Position numbers and translations under genes: made by a program. From assembly GCF_042466415.1 (NCBI RefSeq), contig NZ_JAXHCH010000002.1, positions 2,480,001 through 2,544,000 on the forward strand: DNA of 64,000 bases, given 5' to 3'. Shown here piece by piece: positions 21,561-30,282 of the stretch (its first letter is position 1; the number at the start of each line of letters is the position of its first letter). Below the pieces are notes generated by a model. It was not told the origin of the DNA and did not search any database. It was given only the letters and a program-made list of their open reading frames with translations. Origin of the DNA: Albirhodobacter sp042466415 (GTDB taxonomy: Bacteria; Pseudomonadota; Alphaproteobacteria; Rhodobacterales; Rhodobacteraceae).

Positions 21561-22573
21561 AGACGGTTATCACAGTCATACGCGCGGCGCAGATGATGTC
21601 TGTGCAAGATCTCGGGCGGGAGGGGTTTACGGCGCAGGGGCTTTCACCCGCCGGCGCGATGGATCGCAGAGCGCTCGCGGAGGCGTCGGTTTTGCTGGAA
21701 AGCAGGACCCACCTCCCCGCTATTGAGATGATCGGATCGGGTGCCACGTTCAAATCCGATCACGCCGTCCGGTTTGCATTGACCGGCGCGCCTTGCCAGA
21801 CGCAGATCGATGGCAACGCGATTAGCTGGAACGCATCCCATCTTCTGTTGCCGGGGCAGCTCCTTACGATCGGTGCCATGCAATCGGGCAGCTACGGCTA
21901 CCTGACATTCGCTGGGGGGATCGCGGTGCCCGCCGTGCTCAGCAGCCATTCGGCCCATCTGAGCGCCGAGATTGGTGCGAGACTGAAGCAAGGAGACGAA
22001 CTTCTGTTGAACCGCGATGTCTCGCCCGATCGCGCCCCGTTAACGCTCGCGGTTGAAGATCGTTTCAACGGCGGCCTGTTGCGCATCATGCCTGGCCCGC
22101 AGACGGACATGTTCAGCCAAGAGACGCTAAACCGCTTCGCTGATACAACGTTTTGCCGTAGCGCGGCATCCAACCGTCAAGGGTTACGCCTCGATCATGA
22201 GGCGGGTGGCTTCACCCCGTTGCGCCCTGCCGGTCTGATCTCGGATGCAATTACATGTGGCGATGTTCAGATGACGGGGCAGGGTCTGCCCTATCTCTTG
22301 ATGTCGGAATGCCAGACCATTGGTGGCTATCCGAGGATCGGGACGGTTCTCGCCGAGGATCTGCCGATTGCCGCACAAGCGCCCGCCGGAGCGCAATTGC
22401 GGTTTAAATGGGTGAGCGTGGAAGACGCCGATCAGAGCTACCGCGCACCGGCCGATGTGATGAAGGCGCTCTCAAGCCGCCTCCGACGCCGCATCCGCGA
22501 TCCGCAGGACATCGCGGATCTGCTATCCTATCAATTAATTAGCGGCGTCACGCGTGGCGATGATCTGGAGTGA
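21557..22573 (+). CDS. pxpC: 5-oxoprolinase subunit PxpC
   Basis: A 338-residue KipA/allophanate-hydrolase-subunit-2-type protein. Typical blocks are SVQDLGREGFTAQGLSPAGAMDRRAL, a TFAGGIAVP segment, LLRIMPGPQTD, and SDAITCGDVQMTGQGLPYLLMSECQTIGGYPRIGTV (read in pieces along residues 225-265). It works with PxpB and PxpA in pyroglutamate cleavage. It overlaps pxpB by 4 bases and abuts pxpA, so all three should be made in fixed ratio. Confidence 0.92.
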   Translation: MKTVITVIRAAQMMSVQDLGREGFTAQGLSPAGAMDRRALAEASVLLESRTHLPAIEMIGSGATFKSDHAVRFALTGAPCQTQIDGNAISWNASHLLLPGQLLTIGAMQSGSYGYLTFAGGIAVPAVLSSHSAHLSAEIGARLKQGDELLLNRDVSPDRAPLTLAVEDRFNGGLLRIMPGPQTDMFSQETLNRFADTTFCRSAASNRQGLRLDHEAGGFTPLRPAGLISDAITCGDVQMTGQGLPYLLMSECQTIGGYPRIGTVLAEDLPIAAQAPAGAQLRFKWVSVEDADQSYRAPADVMKALSSRLRRRIRDPQDIADLLSYQLISGVTRGDDLE

Positions 22574-22578
22574 GACAT

Positions 22579-23349
22579 ATGACCCATGTGATCGATATCA
22601 ATGCGGATTTGGGCGAAGGGTTTGGCCCGTGGGAAATGGGCGATGACGCGGCCCTCTTACAGACGGTGACATCGGCCAATATCGCCTGCGGATTTCATGC
22701 GGGGGACCCTGATGTGATGGCTCGCACGATGGATCAGGCACTTCGACATAACGTCGCCTTGGGCGCGCATCCCGGCTTTGCGGATCTTAAAGGGTTCGGG
22801 CGCCGCCAGATGACCTTGAGCGCGCCGGAACTAACCAACCTTATCCAATACCAGCTCGGCGCGGCGATCGGCATGGCGCGCGCCCGTGGCGCCCGATTGC
22901 GGCATTTCAAATTGCACGGCGCCCTCTCAAACATGGCAATGGTGTCCCAAGACCTCTCTCGGGTGTGCTTTGCGGCGGCGCTCGCCTTACAACCCGATAT
23001 CCGGTTGTTGATCCTGCCGAGAACCGCGATGGAGGCGGCGGCCGTTTCAATGAATGCGACATGGTCGGGTGAGATATTCGCAGATCGCGGATACCGCGAT
23101 GACGGCACGTTGATTGACCGTCGAGACCCAAATGCGGTTCTACATGATCCTATCGCAGCCGCCGATCGCATCAAGACGATGATCCGGAAGGGGGCGATTA
23201 TTTCTGCAAGTGGTAAAGAAATTCCCGCGCGGATTGAGACGATATGCGTGCATGGCGACACGGCGAGTGCGGTCGATATGGCGCGGCACCTCCGTAAGAG
23301 CCTGACGGATTCAGGGATCACCGTTCAAGCGCCGCCGCCGAGCGCGTGA
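22579..23349 (+). CDS. pxpA: 5-oxoprolinase subunit PxpA (LamB/YcsF family)
   Basis: A 256-residue LamB/YcsF protein and the third 5-oxoprolinase component. The N-terminus has DINADLGEGFGPWEMGDD, then NIACGFHAGDP, ALGAHPGFADLKGFGRR and a C-terminal ICVHGDTASAVDMA block. I chose ATG 22579, 8 bases after GGAG; a GTG at 22570 that overlaps the pxpC stop is the alternative. Its stop lies only 3 bases from the stop of the convergent ynjD-like gene. Confidence 0.93.
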   Translation: MTHVIDINADLGEGFGPWEMGDDAALLQTVTSANIACGFHAGDPDVMARTMDQALRHNVALGAHPGFADLKGFGRRQMTLSAPELTNLIQYQLGAAIGMARARGARLRHFKLHGALSNMAMVSQDLSRVCFAAALALQPDIRLLILPRTAMEAAAVSMNATWSGEIFADRGYRDDGTLIDRRDPNAVLHDPIAAADRIKTMIRKGAIISASGKEIPARIETICVHGDTASAVDMARHLRKSLTDSGITVQAPPPSA

Positions 23350-23352
23350 GGG

Positions 23353-23997
23353 TTAGGGCGTTAGCTCGACGATATGACCACCTGCGGCTGTCGCATCGTC
23401 AAGATCATGTGTCACAAGCAAAGCCGGAATTTGAGCCGCACGGATGTGCGCGCATGTGAAATCACGGATGTCGATCCGCAAGACCGGATCGAGCTTCGAG
23501 AATGGTTCGTCTAATAAAACGGCCTTCGGCTCAGCAATCAGACAGCGCATGAGCGCGGCGCGAGCGCGTTGCCCCCCCGAGAGCGTGGCGGGGTCTCGCG
23601 CATAAAACCCGTCCAACCCCGCTTGCCCCAGCGCGGCATTGACGGCGGCGCGACGTGCCTTCGCGCCTTTGATCCGAGATGGCAGACCGAATGCGATGTT
23701 ATCCCCGACGCTGAGGTGGGGAAACAGGAGGGCATCTTGAAACACGAGCCCGACCTCACGGCGCTCTGCCGGTAGGGCCAGCAGATCAGTTCCGTTTAAA
23801 TCCACATGACCCTGTGCGCGAAACTCCGGTTTGAGATGACCGCCGATTGCGTCAAGTAAGGTAGACTTCCCGATGCCTGACGCACCGACAATGCTCAAAA
23901 TATCACCCCCTGCCACGCTCACGTTAACCGGTTGGAAAAGTGGTTGCCCGTTGGGCGTGAGGACGGTCAGTTGATCTAGTCTGAGGGTCATTTTCAT
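23353..23997 (-). CDS. ynjD: YnjD-type ABC transporter ATP-binding protein
   Basis: A 214-residue ABC ATPase. Walker A is GASGIGKST (38-46), then Q-loop VFQD, signature LSGGQRARAALMR, Walker B AVLLDEP and switch histidine in LLVTHDLDD. Its small size and gene order match E. coli YnjD; thiamine-type (ThiQ) ATPases are the nearest alternative. The ATG at 23997 overlaps the permease stop (ATGA), so it is the last gene of the five-gene operon. The substrate is unknown. Confidence 0.85.
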   Translation of the reverse strand: MKMTLRLDQLTVLTPNGQPLFQPVNVSVAGGDILSIVGASGIGKSTLLDAIGGHLKPEFRAQGHVDLNGTDLLALPAERREVGLVFQDALLFPHLSVGDNIAFGLPSRIKGAKARRAAVNAALGQAGLDGFYARDPATLSGGQRARAALMRCLIAEPKAVLLDEPFSKLDPVLRIDIRDFTCAHIRAAQIPALLVTHDLDDATAAGGHIVELTP

Positions 23998-25688
23998 ATC
24001 CGGCTGAAATGGCGTGCGCGCCACCGCGGGATCGCGAACGCGGCGAGATAGGCAAGCAACGGCAGGCTCGCTTGCAAGGCTGCGAACACGCCGGTGATCC
24101 TGCGGTCGGAGCCTGATGAAAGGGTGACGGCCTCTGTGGTGAGGGTCACAATTCTACCCGCGCCCATAAACAGGGTTGGCAAGTATTGCGCGACCGAGAC
24201 CGCGACGCCAATCGCACATGCCGCAAGGATTGGCGCGAGCAACATCGGTAGCTTTACCCGCAGCAGACGGCGCATCGGTCCGGCGCCGAGGCTGGCGGCG
24301 GCGGACCGATGCCGCGCATCCAGATTGCGCCAAGGATCGCGCAAAGCGAGCATGATGTAGGGAAAGACAAACAAAGAGTGTGCCCAGATCACCGCAATCA
24401 TCCCATGAGGCAAACTGGCTCGCAAGAAGCTGGATTGTAACCCGTAGAGAAATCCAATCTGCGGTACGATCAGGGGCAGATATAGGATCCAAACCGGAAG
24501 GCGAAGCTTGCCGCGGTCTTCCGCTTCCAGCCACAGGATCGCCATCGCGAGCGACATCCCGACCGCGCCAATAGCCAAGGTTAGGGTCGTTTTCAGGGCG
24601 CTTGGCCACCCCGAAGACTGTGCCCAAGGCCGTAAGGAAATGCTTTCAGGCAGGATCAACGGGAACGACCAGCGCCACGTGATCGACCATATTGCCAAGC
24701 TCAGAATTGCAAGCGTTCCCGCGACGAACAAAGCCGCGCAGAAAAGCGCGGCGCCCCTGACGGCGCCACTCAGCATCGCGCCGCGTGCTCCCCGTCGCAG
24801 CCATATCCGCCCCAATCGAGCGATCACTCTTTCCGCGCCGATCAGCGCGCCCCATACGCCCGCAACAAGGGCGGCTTGTAAAATCGCCCCCGCGGATGCG
24901 GGCAGCGTCATCAAAAGATCCGGCGCTGTGAACCAACGCATGACGGCGACCGCAAAGCTTGGCGGAGAGGATGGCCCCAATATGAGGGCCATATCGACGT
25001 TCGAGAGGGCGTAGGATAACACCGCTAGCACCGGTAAGCGGATCAGGGGCCAGACCGAAGGCGCGACCAGTTTGATCCACGCCGCGCCCCTTGCGTATCC
25101 GAGCGACGCGCCTACAGCGAGGTATTGGCGCGTTGGAATTTGTGCCTGCGCAGACAAGATCACGAAGATCAGAAACGGGGTTTCCTTTACGACCAAGCCC
25201 ATCATCAGCGCGATCCCCAGCGGATCATTGACGGTGGCAATCTGCGGCGGGACCGCCCAGTCGAACGCGGGCGCGAGTAGGCGGGCGATCCAGCCCGAAG
25301 GCGAGAGCAGAAACGCGAGCCCTACAGCCATTGCCGCATGTGGGACGGCGAGAAACGGCGCGAGTCCGCGTGTTAGCAACGGCGGCATCCGGCCGCCCAA
25401 TGCGGCACAGGTGCCGATGGCGATGCACAAAGAAATCAGCGTCGAGCCCACTCCCGTGACCAGCGATAGTCGCAGACTTCTCGCCACCCCCGCGAGATCA
25501 AACAGTTCCAACCACGGAGCAAGACTGGGGGTGCTGCGTCCCAAAATCGGCGAGACGCCGAAGGCGGATCGGAGCGTATCCCATAATCCGGCGAGAACAG
25601 GCAGGATCAACACGCCAAGGATCAGTCCTAAAACCGCCCCCTGTCGTGCATGTGCGCCCAATTTTTGTCTGCCCTCAACCGGTATCAT
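23994..25688 (-). CDS. ynjC: YnjC-type fused ABC permease
   Basis: A 564-residue inner-membrane protein formed by two binding-protein-dependent permease halves in one chain, with about 12 hydrophobic helices. The first half runs to about residue 290, the second from about 315. Each half ends in an EAA-like cytoplasmic loop (ASLGYARGAAWIKLVAP and AASLGAGPMRRLLRVKLPM). YnjC, ThiP and FbpB share this architecture. The ATG overlaps the binding-protein stop (TGATG). Ligand unknown; YnjC is assigned from the neighbouring YnjB- and YnjF-type genes. Confidence 0.85.
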   Translation of the reverse strand: MIPVEGRQKLGAHARQGAVLGLILGVLILPVLAGLWDTLRSAFGVSPILGRSTPSLAPWLELFDLAGVARSLRLSLVTGVGSTLISLCIAIGTCAALGGRMPPLLTRGLAPFLAVPHAAMAVGLAFLLSPSGWIARLLAPAFDWAVPPQIATVNDPLGIALMMGLVVKETPFLIFVILSAQAQIPTRQYLAVGASLGYARGAAWIKLVAPSVWPLIRLPVLAVLSYALSNVDMALILGPSSPPSFAVAVMRWFTAPDLLMTLPASAGAILQAALVAGVWGALIGAERVIARLGRIWLRRGARGAMLSGAVRGAALFCAALFVAGTLAILSLAIWSITWRWSFPLILPESISLRPWAQSSGWPSALKTTLTLAIGAVGMSLAMAILWLEAEDRGKLRLPVWILYLPLIVPQIGFLYGLQSSFLRASLPHGMIAVIWAHSLFVFPYIMLALRDPWRNLDARHRSAAASLGAGPMRRLLRVKLPMLLAPILAACAIGVAVSVAQYLPTLFMGAGRIVTLTTEAVTLSSGSDRRITGVFAALQASLPLLAYLAAFAIPRWRARHFSRI

Positions 25689-26872
25689 CACTGCGCGTAT
25701 CTACGCGTCCAATCTTGCGTCAGTTTGGTCATCCAACTTGCGTGGGGTTCGAGCAATGTTGGGCCGAGATCTGCGAGTTCGGGCAGGGCGGGATTGCTTG
25801 GCAAGGCCTCGAACCGAGCCTGTGCTGCGGCGTCAAGTTTGGCCGGATCTAGGACTGAAAATGACCCTAACACGTCTATATTTTGCATATGGGCTTGGGT
25901 TTCCGGATCAATCAGGAAGTTTGCAACGACCTGCGCTCCCTCAGAATGAGCGGCATTGAAGGGGATCGCCACAAAGCTGATGTTGCCGATCGAACCAGCC
26001 TCAGGCGTATAAACCCGCACCGTTTCGGGCAGCAGCCCCTGCATGATCGCGCTGGCGGCTGAGGCGGGATCGAACGACATCGCGATATCAACCTCACCGT
26101 CATTCAATAGCTGCTGCTGAACGGATTCATTCTCAGGGAAGGTTTCGCCGCCGCGCCAAAGGTTCGGCTTTATCGCATCATACCAAGCCCAAAGAGGGGC
26201 CGTAGCCGCCTCGTAGGCATCATCATTCACCTCGGATTGTAAGGCGGCCATATCGGGCGCGAGTTCGATCAAGGCTTGCTTGAGGAATGTCGCTCCCATG
26301 AAATTCGACGGGTCAGGATGCGTCATCCGGCCCGGGTTTGCGGCGGTCCATTCAACGAAATCGGCCATCGTCGCAGGCGGAGTGTCAATGCGCGCACTGT
26401 CGTAGGTGAAAACGAATTTCGCCAAACGCCACGGGCTTTCCATCCCTTCGGTTGGAACCGTAAAATCAACGGAAGCCGGACTATCAGGCCCAAGATCAAG
26501 ATAGCGCGCGTTCGGCAGATCGGCGACGAAGGGGGGGTGCAGCAAGCCTTGAGTTTTCATCGCGAGGAAGTTCGGCCCATTGACCCAGAGCAGATCTACC
26601 GTTCCATCCGTCATCCGACCGGCAGATTTTTCGGACAGCACGCGCGTCACGGCCTCAGCAGTATCGGTGAGTTTAACCTGCTCCACCTTCACGCCGTACC
26701 GCTCTTCGGTATGCGTGCCGACCCAATCGATAAACGCATTGGTGCGCGCATCGCCGCCCCAAGCATTCCAGTACACTGTCTGTCCGCGCGCAGCGGCGAG
26801 CGTATCGTCCCAATCCGCGAAGGCGGGCGTGGCAAGTAGCAGGGCGAGGGTGATAGCGAATGGCGTTTTCAT
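25688..26872 (-). CDS. ynjB: YnjB-type periplasmic substrate-binding protein
   Basis: A 394-residue extracellular solute-binding protein with a Sec signal (MKTPFAITLALLLATPAFA, residues 1-19). The mature part starts DWDDTLAAARGQTVYWNAWGGDARTNAF, a segment I recognise from the YnjB family; the tryptophan-rich WNAWGGD is distinctive. Start at 26872 with GGAG 8 bases before; a reading frame 12 residues longer lacks this site. It should deliver an unidentified ligand to the fused permease. Iron- or thiamine-binding proteins are distant relatives, but I see no reason to transfer either substrate. Confidence 0.85.
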   Translation of the reverse strand: MKTPFAITLALLLATPAFADWDDTLAAARGQTVYWNAWGGDARTNAFIDWVGTHTEERYGVKVEQVKLTDTAEAVTRVLSEKSAGRMTDGTVDLLWVNGPNFLAMKTQGLLHPPFVADLPNARYLDLGPDSPASVDFTVPTEGMESPWRLAKFVFTYDSARIDTPPATMADFVEWTAANPGRMTHPDPSNFMGATFLKQALIELAPDMAALQSEVNDDAYEAATAPLWAWYDAIKPNLWRGGETFPENESVQQQLLNDGEVDIAMSFDPASAASAIMQGLLPETVRVYTPEAGSIGNISFVAIPFNAAHSEGAQVVANFLIDPETQAHMQNIDVLGSFSVLDPAKLDAAAQARFEALPSNPALPELADLGPTLLEPHASWMTKLTQDWTRRYAQ

Positions 26873-26937
26873 GGCGTCTCCGGTCTCGGTATTAAAAGGT
26901 TTACTCATACAGGTCGTAGATTTGCGGCTGGTCTCAT

Positions 26938-27555
26938 TTACTTAGTCTTAGGCGCTGCGAATGCGACCCAGCCGTGGTGCCAGCGCGTCAATGTCGTCAC
27001 CGCACAGGCGGCGGAGAAGACATAGGCAAGCGGCGCGAACAGGTGCGGCCATAGGCACATGGCGAGGAACAGCAAAATTGTTTCAAAGCCTTCCGTCAAA
27101 CCACCGAGATAGTAGATACCCTTGGTGGGAAAGGCCGCGGCATGCTCGCCGCGTTGTGCCGCGATGATTGAGAACGCGAGGAAGGATGAGCCTGTGCCCA
27201 CGAAGCTCGCGATCAAGACCGCCGCGGGGAGTGCATTGGCCGGGTCACTTACCGCGAACCCCAATGGGAACAGCGCGTAAAACGCGAAATCCAGTGAGAT
27301 ATCAAGAAACGCGCCGCGATCCGTGGGGCCATTCAGGCGCGCAACCGCGCCATCCAGACCATCGGCAAGCCTGTTGCCGATTACCAAGAGCAAAGCCAGC
27401 CCGAATGCGCCGCATGCCGCCGCGATCATCGCGGCCGCGCCGATCGCGAACCCCAAAAGCGTGATGTGATCCGCACGGACGCCCGCCCGCGCAAGGGCTT
27501 GGGCCAAAGGCGCCATCGCTCGCTTTTGGAGGGGAAGTAAAGCGGCGTCGATCAT
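26938..27555 (-). CDS. ynjF: YnjF-type CDP-alcohol phosphatidyltransferase family protein
   Basis: A 205-residue membrane protein with about five to six helices. The CDP-alcohol phosphotransferase motif is present as D65-x2-D68-G69-x2-A72-R73-x7-G81-x3-D85-x3-D89, inside ADGLDGAVARLNGPTDRG. The AR-to-G spacing is 7, one shorter than the usual 8. Enzymes with this motif transfer a phosphatidyl-type group from a CDP-activated lipid to an alcohol; the alcohol here is unknown. ATG 27555 overlaps the stop of the upstream fusion gene (ATGA). The E. coli ynj operon also contains YnjF. Confidence 0.87.
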   Translation of the reverse strand: MIDAALLPLQKRAMAPLAQALARAGVRADHITLLGFAIGAAAMIAAACGAFGLALLLVIGNRLADGLDGAVARLNGPTDRGAFLDISLDFAFYALFPLGFAVSDPANALPAAVLIASFVGTGSSFLAFSIIAAQRGEHAAAFPTKGIYYLGGLTEGFETILLFLAMCLWPHLFAPLAYVFSAACAVTTLTRWHHGWVAFAAPKTK

Positions 27556-29705
27556 CCGCGCCTCCACGTGTGATAGCGTTCGACCAAGGCCAAGAGGCGC
27601 GGATTGACGTGGGCGCGGCGCCATTCACCTGCTGCGAACTTATTTGCCTCCGCAAGCGTGGGGTAAATATGGATCGTGCCGAGGATCTTGTTCAGCCCGA
27701 GCCCATGTTTCATCGCCAGCACGAACTCAGCGATCAGATCACCTGCCTGCGCCCCCACAATTGTGACGCCGAGTATCTTATCCTTGCCCGGCACGGTGAG
27801 CACCTTCACCCAGCCCGCATCCGTCCCATCCGCAATCGCCCGATCCAGATCATCGATTCCGTAATGCGTAACCTCGAACGCTATTCCTTGCTCGACGGCC
27901 TCTGCCTCTGACAGGCCTACACGCGCGACTTCCGGGTCAGTGAACGTGGCCCAAGGGATCACGCGGTAGTCGGCGCGGAATTTCTTGAACTGTCCGAACA
28001 GCGCGTTGACCGATGCAAACCACGCTTGATGTGAGGCGGTGTGGGTGAACTGGTAGGGCCCAGCCACATCGCCCGCCGCGAGAATATTGGGGAACAGCGT
28101 TTCTAAATAATCGTTGGTTTCCACCGTGCGGCCGGTTTCAATCCCCAGTTCTTCCAAGCCGAACCCGCTCAGCCGCGGTTTGCGACCCGAAGCAACGAGC
28201 AGCGCATCGAAGGCAATCTTACGGGTTTCACCTTCATGCTCGACCTCAATCCACTTTTCGCCATCGGTCACGCCGCAGGCCAGCGCCTTGTGGCCCGTCA
28301 TGACAGTGACGCCATCTGCTTCCAATGCGGCGCGGACGTGATCGGAGACGTCACGATCCTCGCGCGCCATCAGGCGATCGCCCATCTCGATCTGCACAAC
28401 CTGTGATCCAAGGCGCGCGAAGCTTTGTGCGAGCTCGGTCCCGATCGGGCCACCACCCAGCACCGCAAGGCGTTTGGGCGCGTGATCTTGATCGCGCAAG
28501 GCCTCCCACAGGGTGTCAGATGTCAAATAGCCGACCTCCTCCAGCCCTCGAAGTGGCGGTACGAAGGGTGCAGCCCCTGTTGCGATGACAATTGCGCGTG
28601 TGGTCAGGCGTTGAATCTCGCCGGAGTTCAGCTTGATCTCGACGGTCCAGGGATCCACGATGCGCGCATATCCCTCCAAGACCTCAACGCCCAGATCGGT
28701 ATACCGCTCCACGCTATCATGCGGTGCGATCTTCGCGATCACCTCGTGGACCCGCGCCATCACGTACCGGAACGGAACGGGCGTATCGGTCTGCGTCAGG
28801 CCGTAGCGATCTGCGTGGCGCATTTGCTGCGCGACTTTCGCACTTTTGATCAAGGCCTTCGATGGAACACAGCCATAGTTCAGGCAATCGCCACCCATCT
28901 TATGCGCTTCGACCAGAGTCACCTTCGCTTTTGTGGCAGCGGCGATATAGGATGATACGAGGCCGGCTGCGCCAGCGCCGATCACGATCAGATTGCGATC
29001 AAATTTCGCAGGGCGCGGGTAGTTCGCATAGACGCGCTTCGCCTTAATGGCGGCGAGAATGAAACGCGCGATCCACGGCATCAGGCCCAAAAGGGCGAAG
29101 GATGCGAGGAGGGCAGGCGAGACGATCCCCGAAAGGCTGTCGATCTGCGCGAGTTGCGTCCCCGCGTTGACGAAGACGGCTGTCCCGGCGAGCATGCCAA
29201 GTTGACTCACCCCATAAAACATCAAAGCGGAGATCGGCGCGAGGCCCATCAACAAATTGACCGCGAAGAAGGGGACGACAGGGATCAGACGCAGCGTAAA
29301 GAGGTAGAATGCTCCGTCGCGCTGTAATCCGGCGTCAATTTTGTCGGCGCGCGCGCCCAAGCGTGCGCGAACCCAGTCCCGCAGCAGGTAGCGCGCAGCG
29401 AGGAAAGCCAAGGTCGCCCCAATGGTTGATGCAAAAGAGGCCAGCAACAAGCCGCCCCAGAACCCGAACAGAGCACCCGCGCCCAAAGTGAGCCAAGTCG
29501 CGATCGGCAGGGAAAATGCGGTGACTGCAACATACGCGAAGAAATATGCGCTAAATAGCAAAGAGAAGTTCGCATCGCGCCAGCCCTGAGCTTGCGCCAG
29601 AAGGTCGCGTACACCTGCAAGATCGGGGAAATAAGGGCGCAAGAGCATAGCCATAACCACCGCGATTACGGCGAGAACGGCAAAAAGGATCGGCTTTTTC
29701 ATCAT
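27552..29705 (-). CDS. TVP38/TMEM64 membrane domain fused to a mercuric-reductase-like flavin disulfide reductase
   Basis: A 717-residue fusion. Residues 1-225 form a multi-helix TVP38/TMEM64 (VTT/DedA-like) domain with the family motif LRLIPVVPFFAVN (139-151). Residues 236-717 form a class I pyridine-nucleotide-disulfide oxidoreductase: FAD loop GAGAAG (243-248), redox pair GGDCLNYGCVPSK (C274/C279), NAD(P) loop LGGGPIGTE, second FAD site ILAAGDVAG, and the C-terminal His-Glu pair in HIYPTLAEA (H679, E686). All catalytic positions look intact. There is no mercury-binding N-terminal domain or C-terminal Cys-Cys pair, so mercury reduction is not implied. Start at 29705 after GGAGCC. First gene of the five-gene operon. 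Confidence 0.88.
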   Translation of the reverse strand: MMKKPILFAVLAVIAVVMAMLLRPYFPDLAGVRDLLAQAQGWRDANFSLLFSAYFFAYVAVTAFSLPIATWLTLGAGALFGFWGGLLLASFASTIGATLAFLAARYLLRDWVRARLGARADKIDAGLQRDGAFYLFTLRLIPVVPFFAVNLLMGLAPISALMFYGVSQLGMLAGTAVFVNAGTQLAQIDSLSGIVSPALLASFALLGLMPWIARFILAAIKAKRVYANYPRPAKFDRNLIVIGAGAAGLVSSYIAAATKAKVTLVEAHKMGGDCLNYGCVPSKALIKSAKVAQQMRHADRYGLTQTDTPVPFRYVMARVHEVIAKIAPHDSVERYTDLGVEVLEGYARIVDPWTVEIKLNSGEIQRLTTRAIVIATGAAPFVPPLRGLEEVGYLTSDTLWEALRDQDHAPKRLAVLGGGPIGTELAQSFARLGSQVVQIEMGDRLMAREDRDVSDHVRAALEADGVTVMTGHKALACGVTDGEKWIEVEHEGETRKIAFDALLVASGRKPRLSGFGLEELGIETGRTVETNDYLETLFPNILAAGDVAGPYQFTHTASHQAWFASVNALFGQFKKFRADYRVIPWATFTDPEVARVGLSEAEAVEQGIAFEVTHYGIDDLDRAIADGTDAGWVKVLTVPGKDKILGVTIVGAQAGDLIAEFVLAMKHGLGLNKILGTIHIYPTLAEANKFAAGEWRRAHVNPRLLALVERYHTWRRG

Positions 29706-29915
29706 AAGGCTCCATAAAGCTGGCCGGAGCCCGCGTTTGTCATACAGTTCACTACGGCTGAAACCGCAGTCTGTTACAAAGGGGAGCCTGCACTCACGTT
29801 GTTGTGATACGCTTAACGGGATGCTCGCGTTTTGCGGCCTCAACCGCAAGGCCACAATCCGAAAGGGAAAACAACGCGCTTCGCCGCAGGTGGAGACGAA
29901 AGCGCGTCGATTGGC

Positions 29916-30089
29916 TTATTGAGTGTTTTTCTTCGCCGTGGCTGCCGCTTTCATCCGCGCCAGAAGCTCTGCCTTTGTTTGACCATCGCCAAATGGGTTT
30001 TTGTCGGTGCCTTTGGCGTTGTGTTCTTGGTGGCGGGGGGTGTTCTTGCCTTTTTTAGGCGCGCCGGATTTTCCGTAGTCCATCTTCAT
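29916..30089 (-). CDS. small lysine-rich unknown protein
   Basis: A 57-residue basic, hydrophilic protein starting MKMDYGKSGAPKKGKNTPRH and ending in ELLARMKAAATAKKNTQ. It has no signal, membrane segment or cysteine. The first two thirds look disordered (Gly/Lys/Asn/Pro) and the last 20 residues helical. A GAGG element precedes the ATG. It lies 211 bases upstream of the TVP38 fusion on the same strand and diverges from deoC. I recall similar short proteins in Rhodobacteraceae but know no function; the composition would suit nucleic-acid contact. Confidence 0.65.
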   Translation of the reverse strand: MKMDYGKSGAPKKGKNTPRHQEHNAKGTDKNPFGDGQTKAELLARMKAAATAKKNTQ

Positions 30090-30282
30090 GCCTCGCGGAT
30101 GATGTCTAAAGATGCGTCATGCCCGAAACGCGGCAACGGCGCAAGATCGCTGCAGTGCTGTGTCTTGTGGCAGAGCGTTACGGAAATGGGCGTTTTCGGC
30201 CTTTCTCTTATCCCCGCTGCGCCGTTACACTTGCGGTCAAACAGGCCCGCGCTTTCCTCGCGGGATCGAGACAGGAGTCGAG

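Noticed and set aside
27552..29705. Mercuric reductase as the function of the fusion's C-terminal half
   Set aside because: There is no N-terminal heavy-metal domain, no C-terminal Cys-Cys pair and no mer gene nearby; only the general disulfide-reductase sites are present.
29706..29915. Thiamine (TPP) riboswitch in front of the YnjB-type operon
   Set aside because: The leader lacks CUGAGA-type and GAUCUGGAUAAUGCCAGCG-like elements on the minus strand, so thiamine control is not supported.
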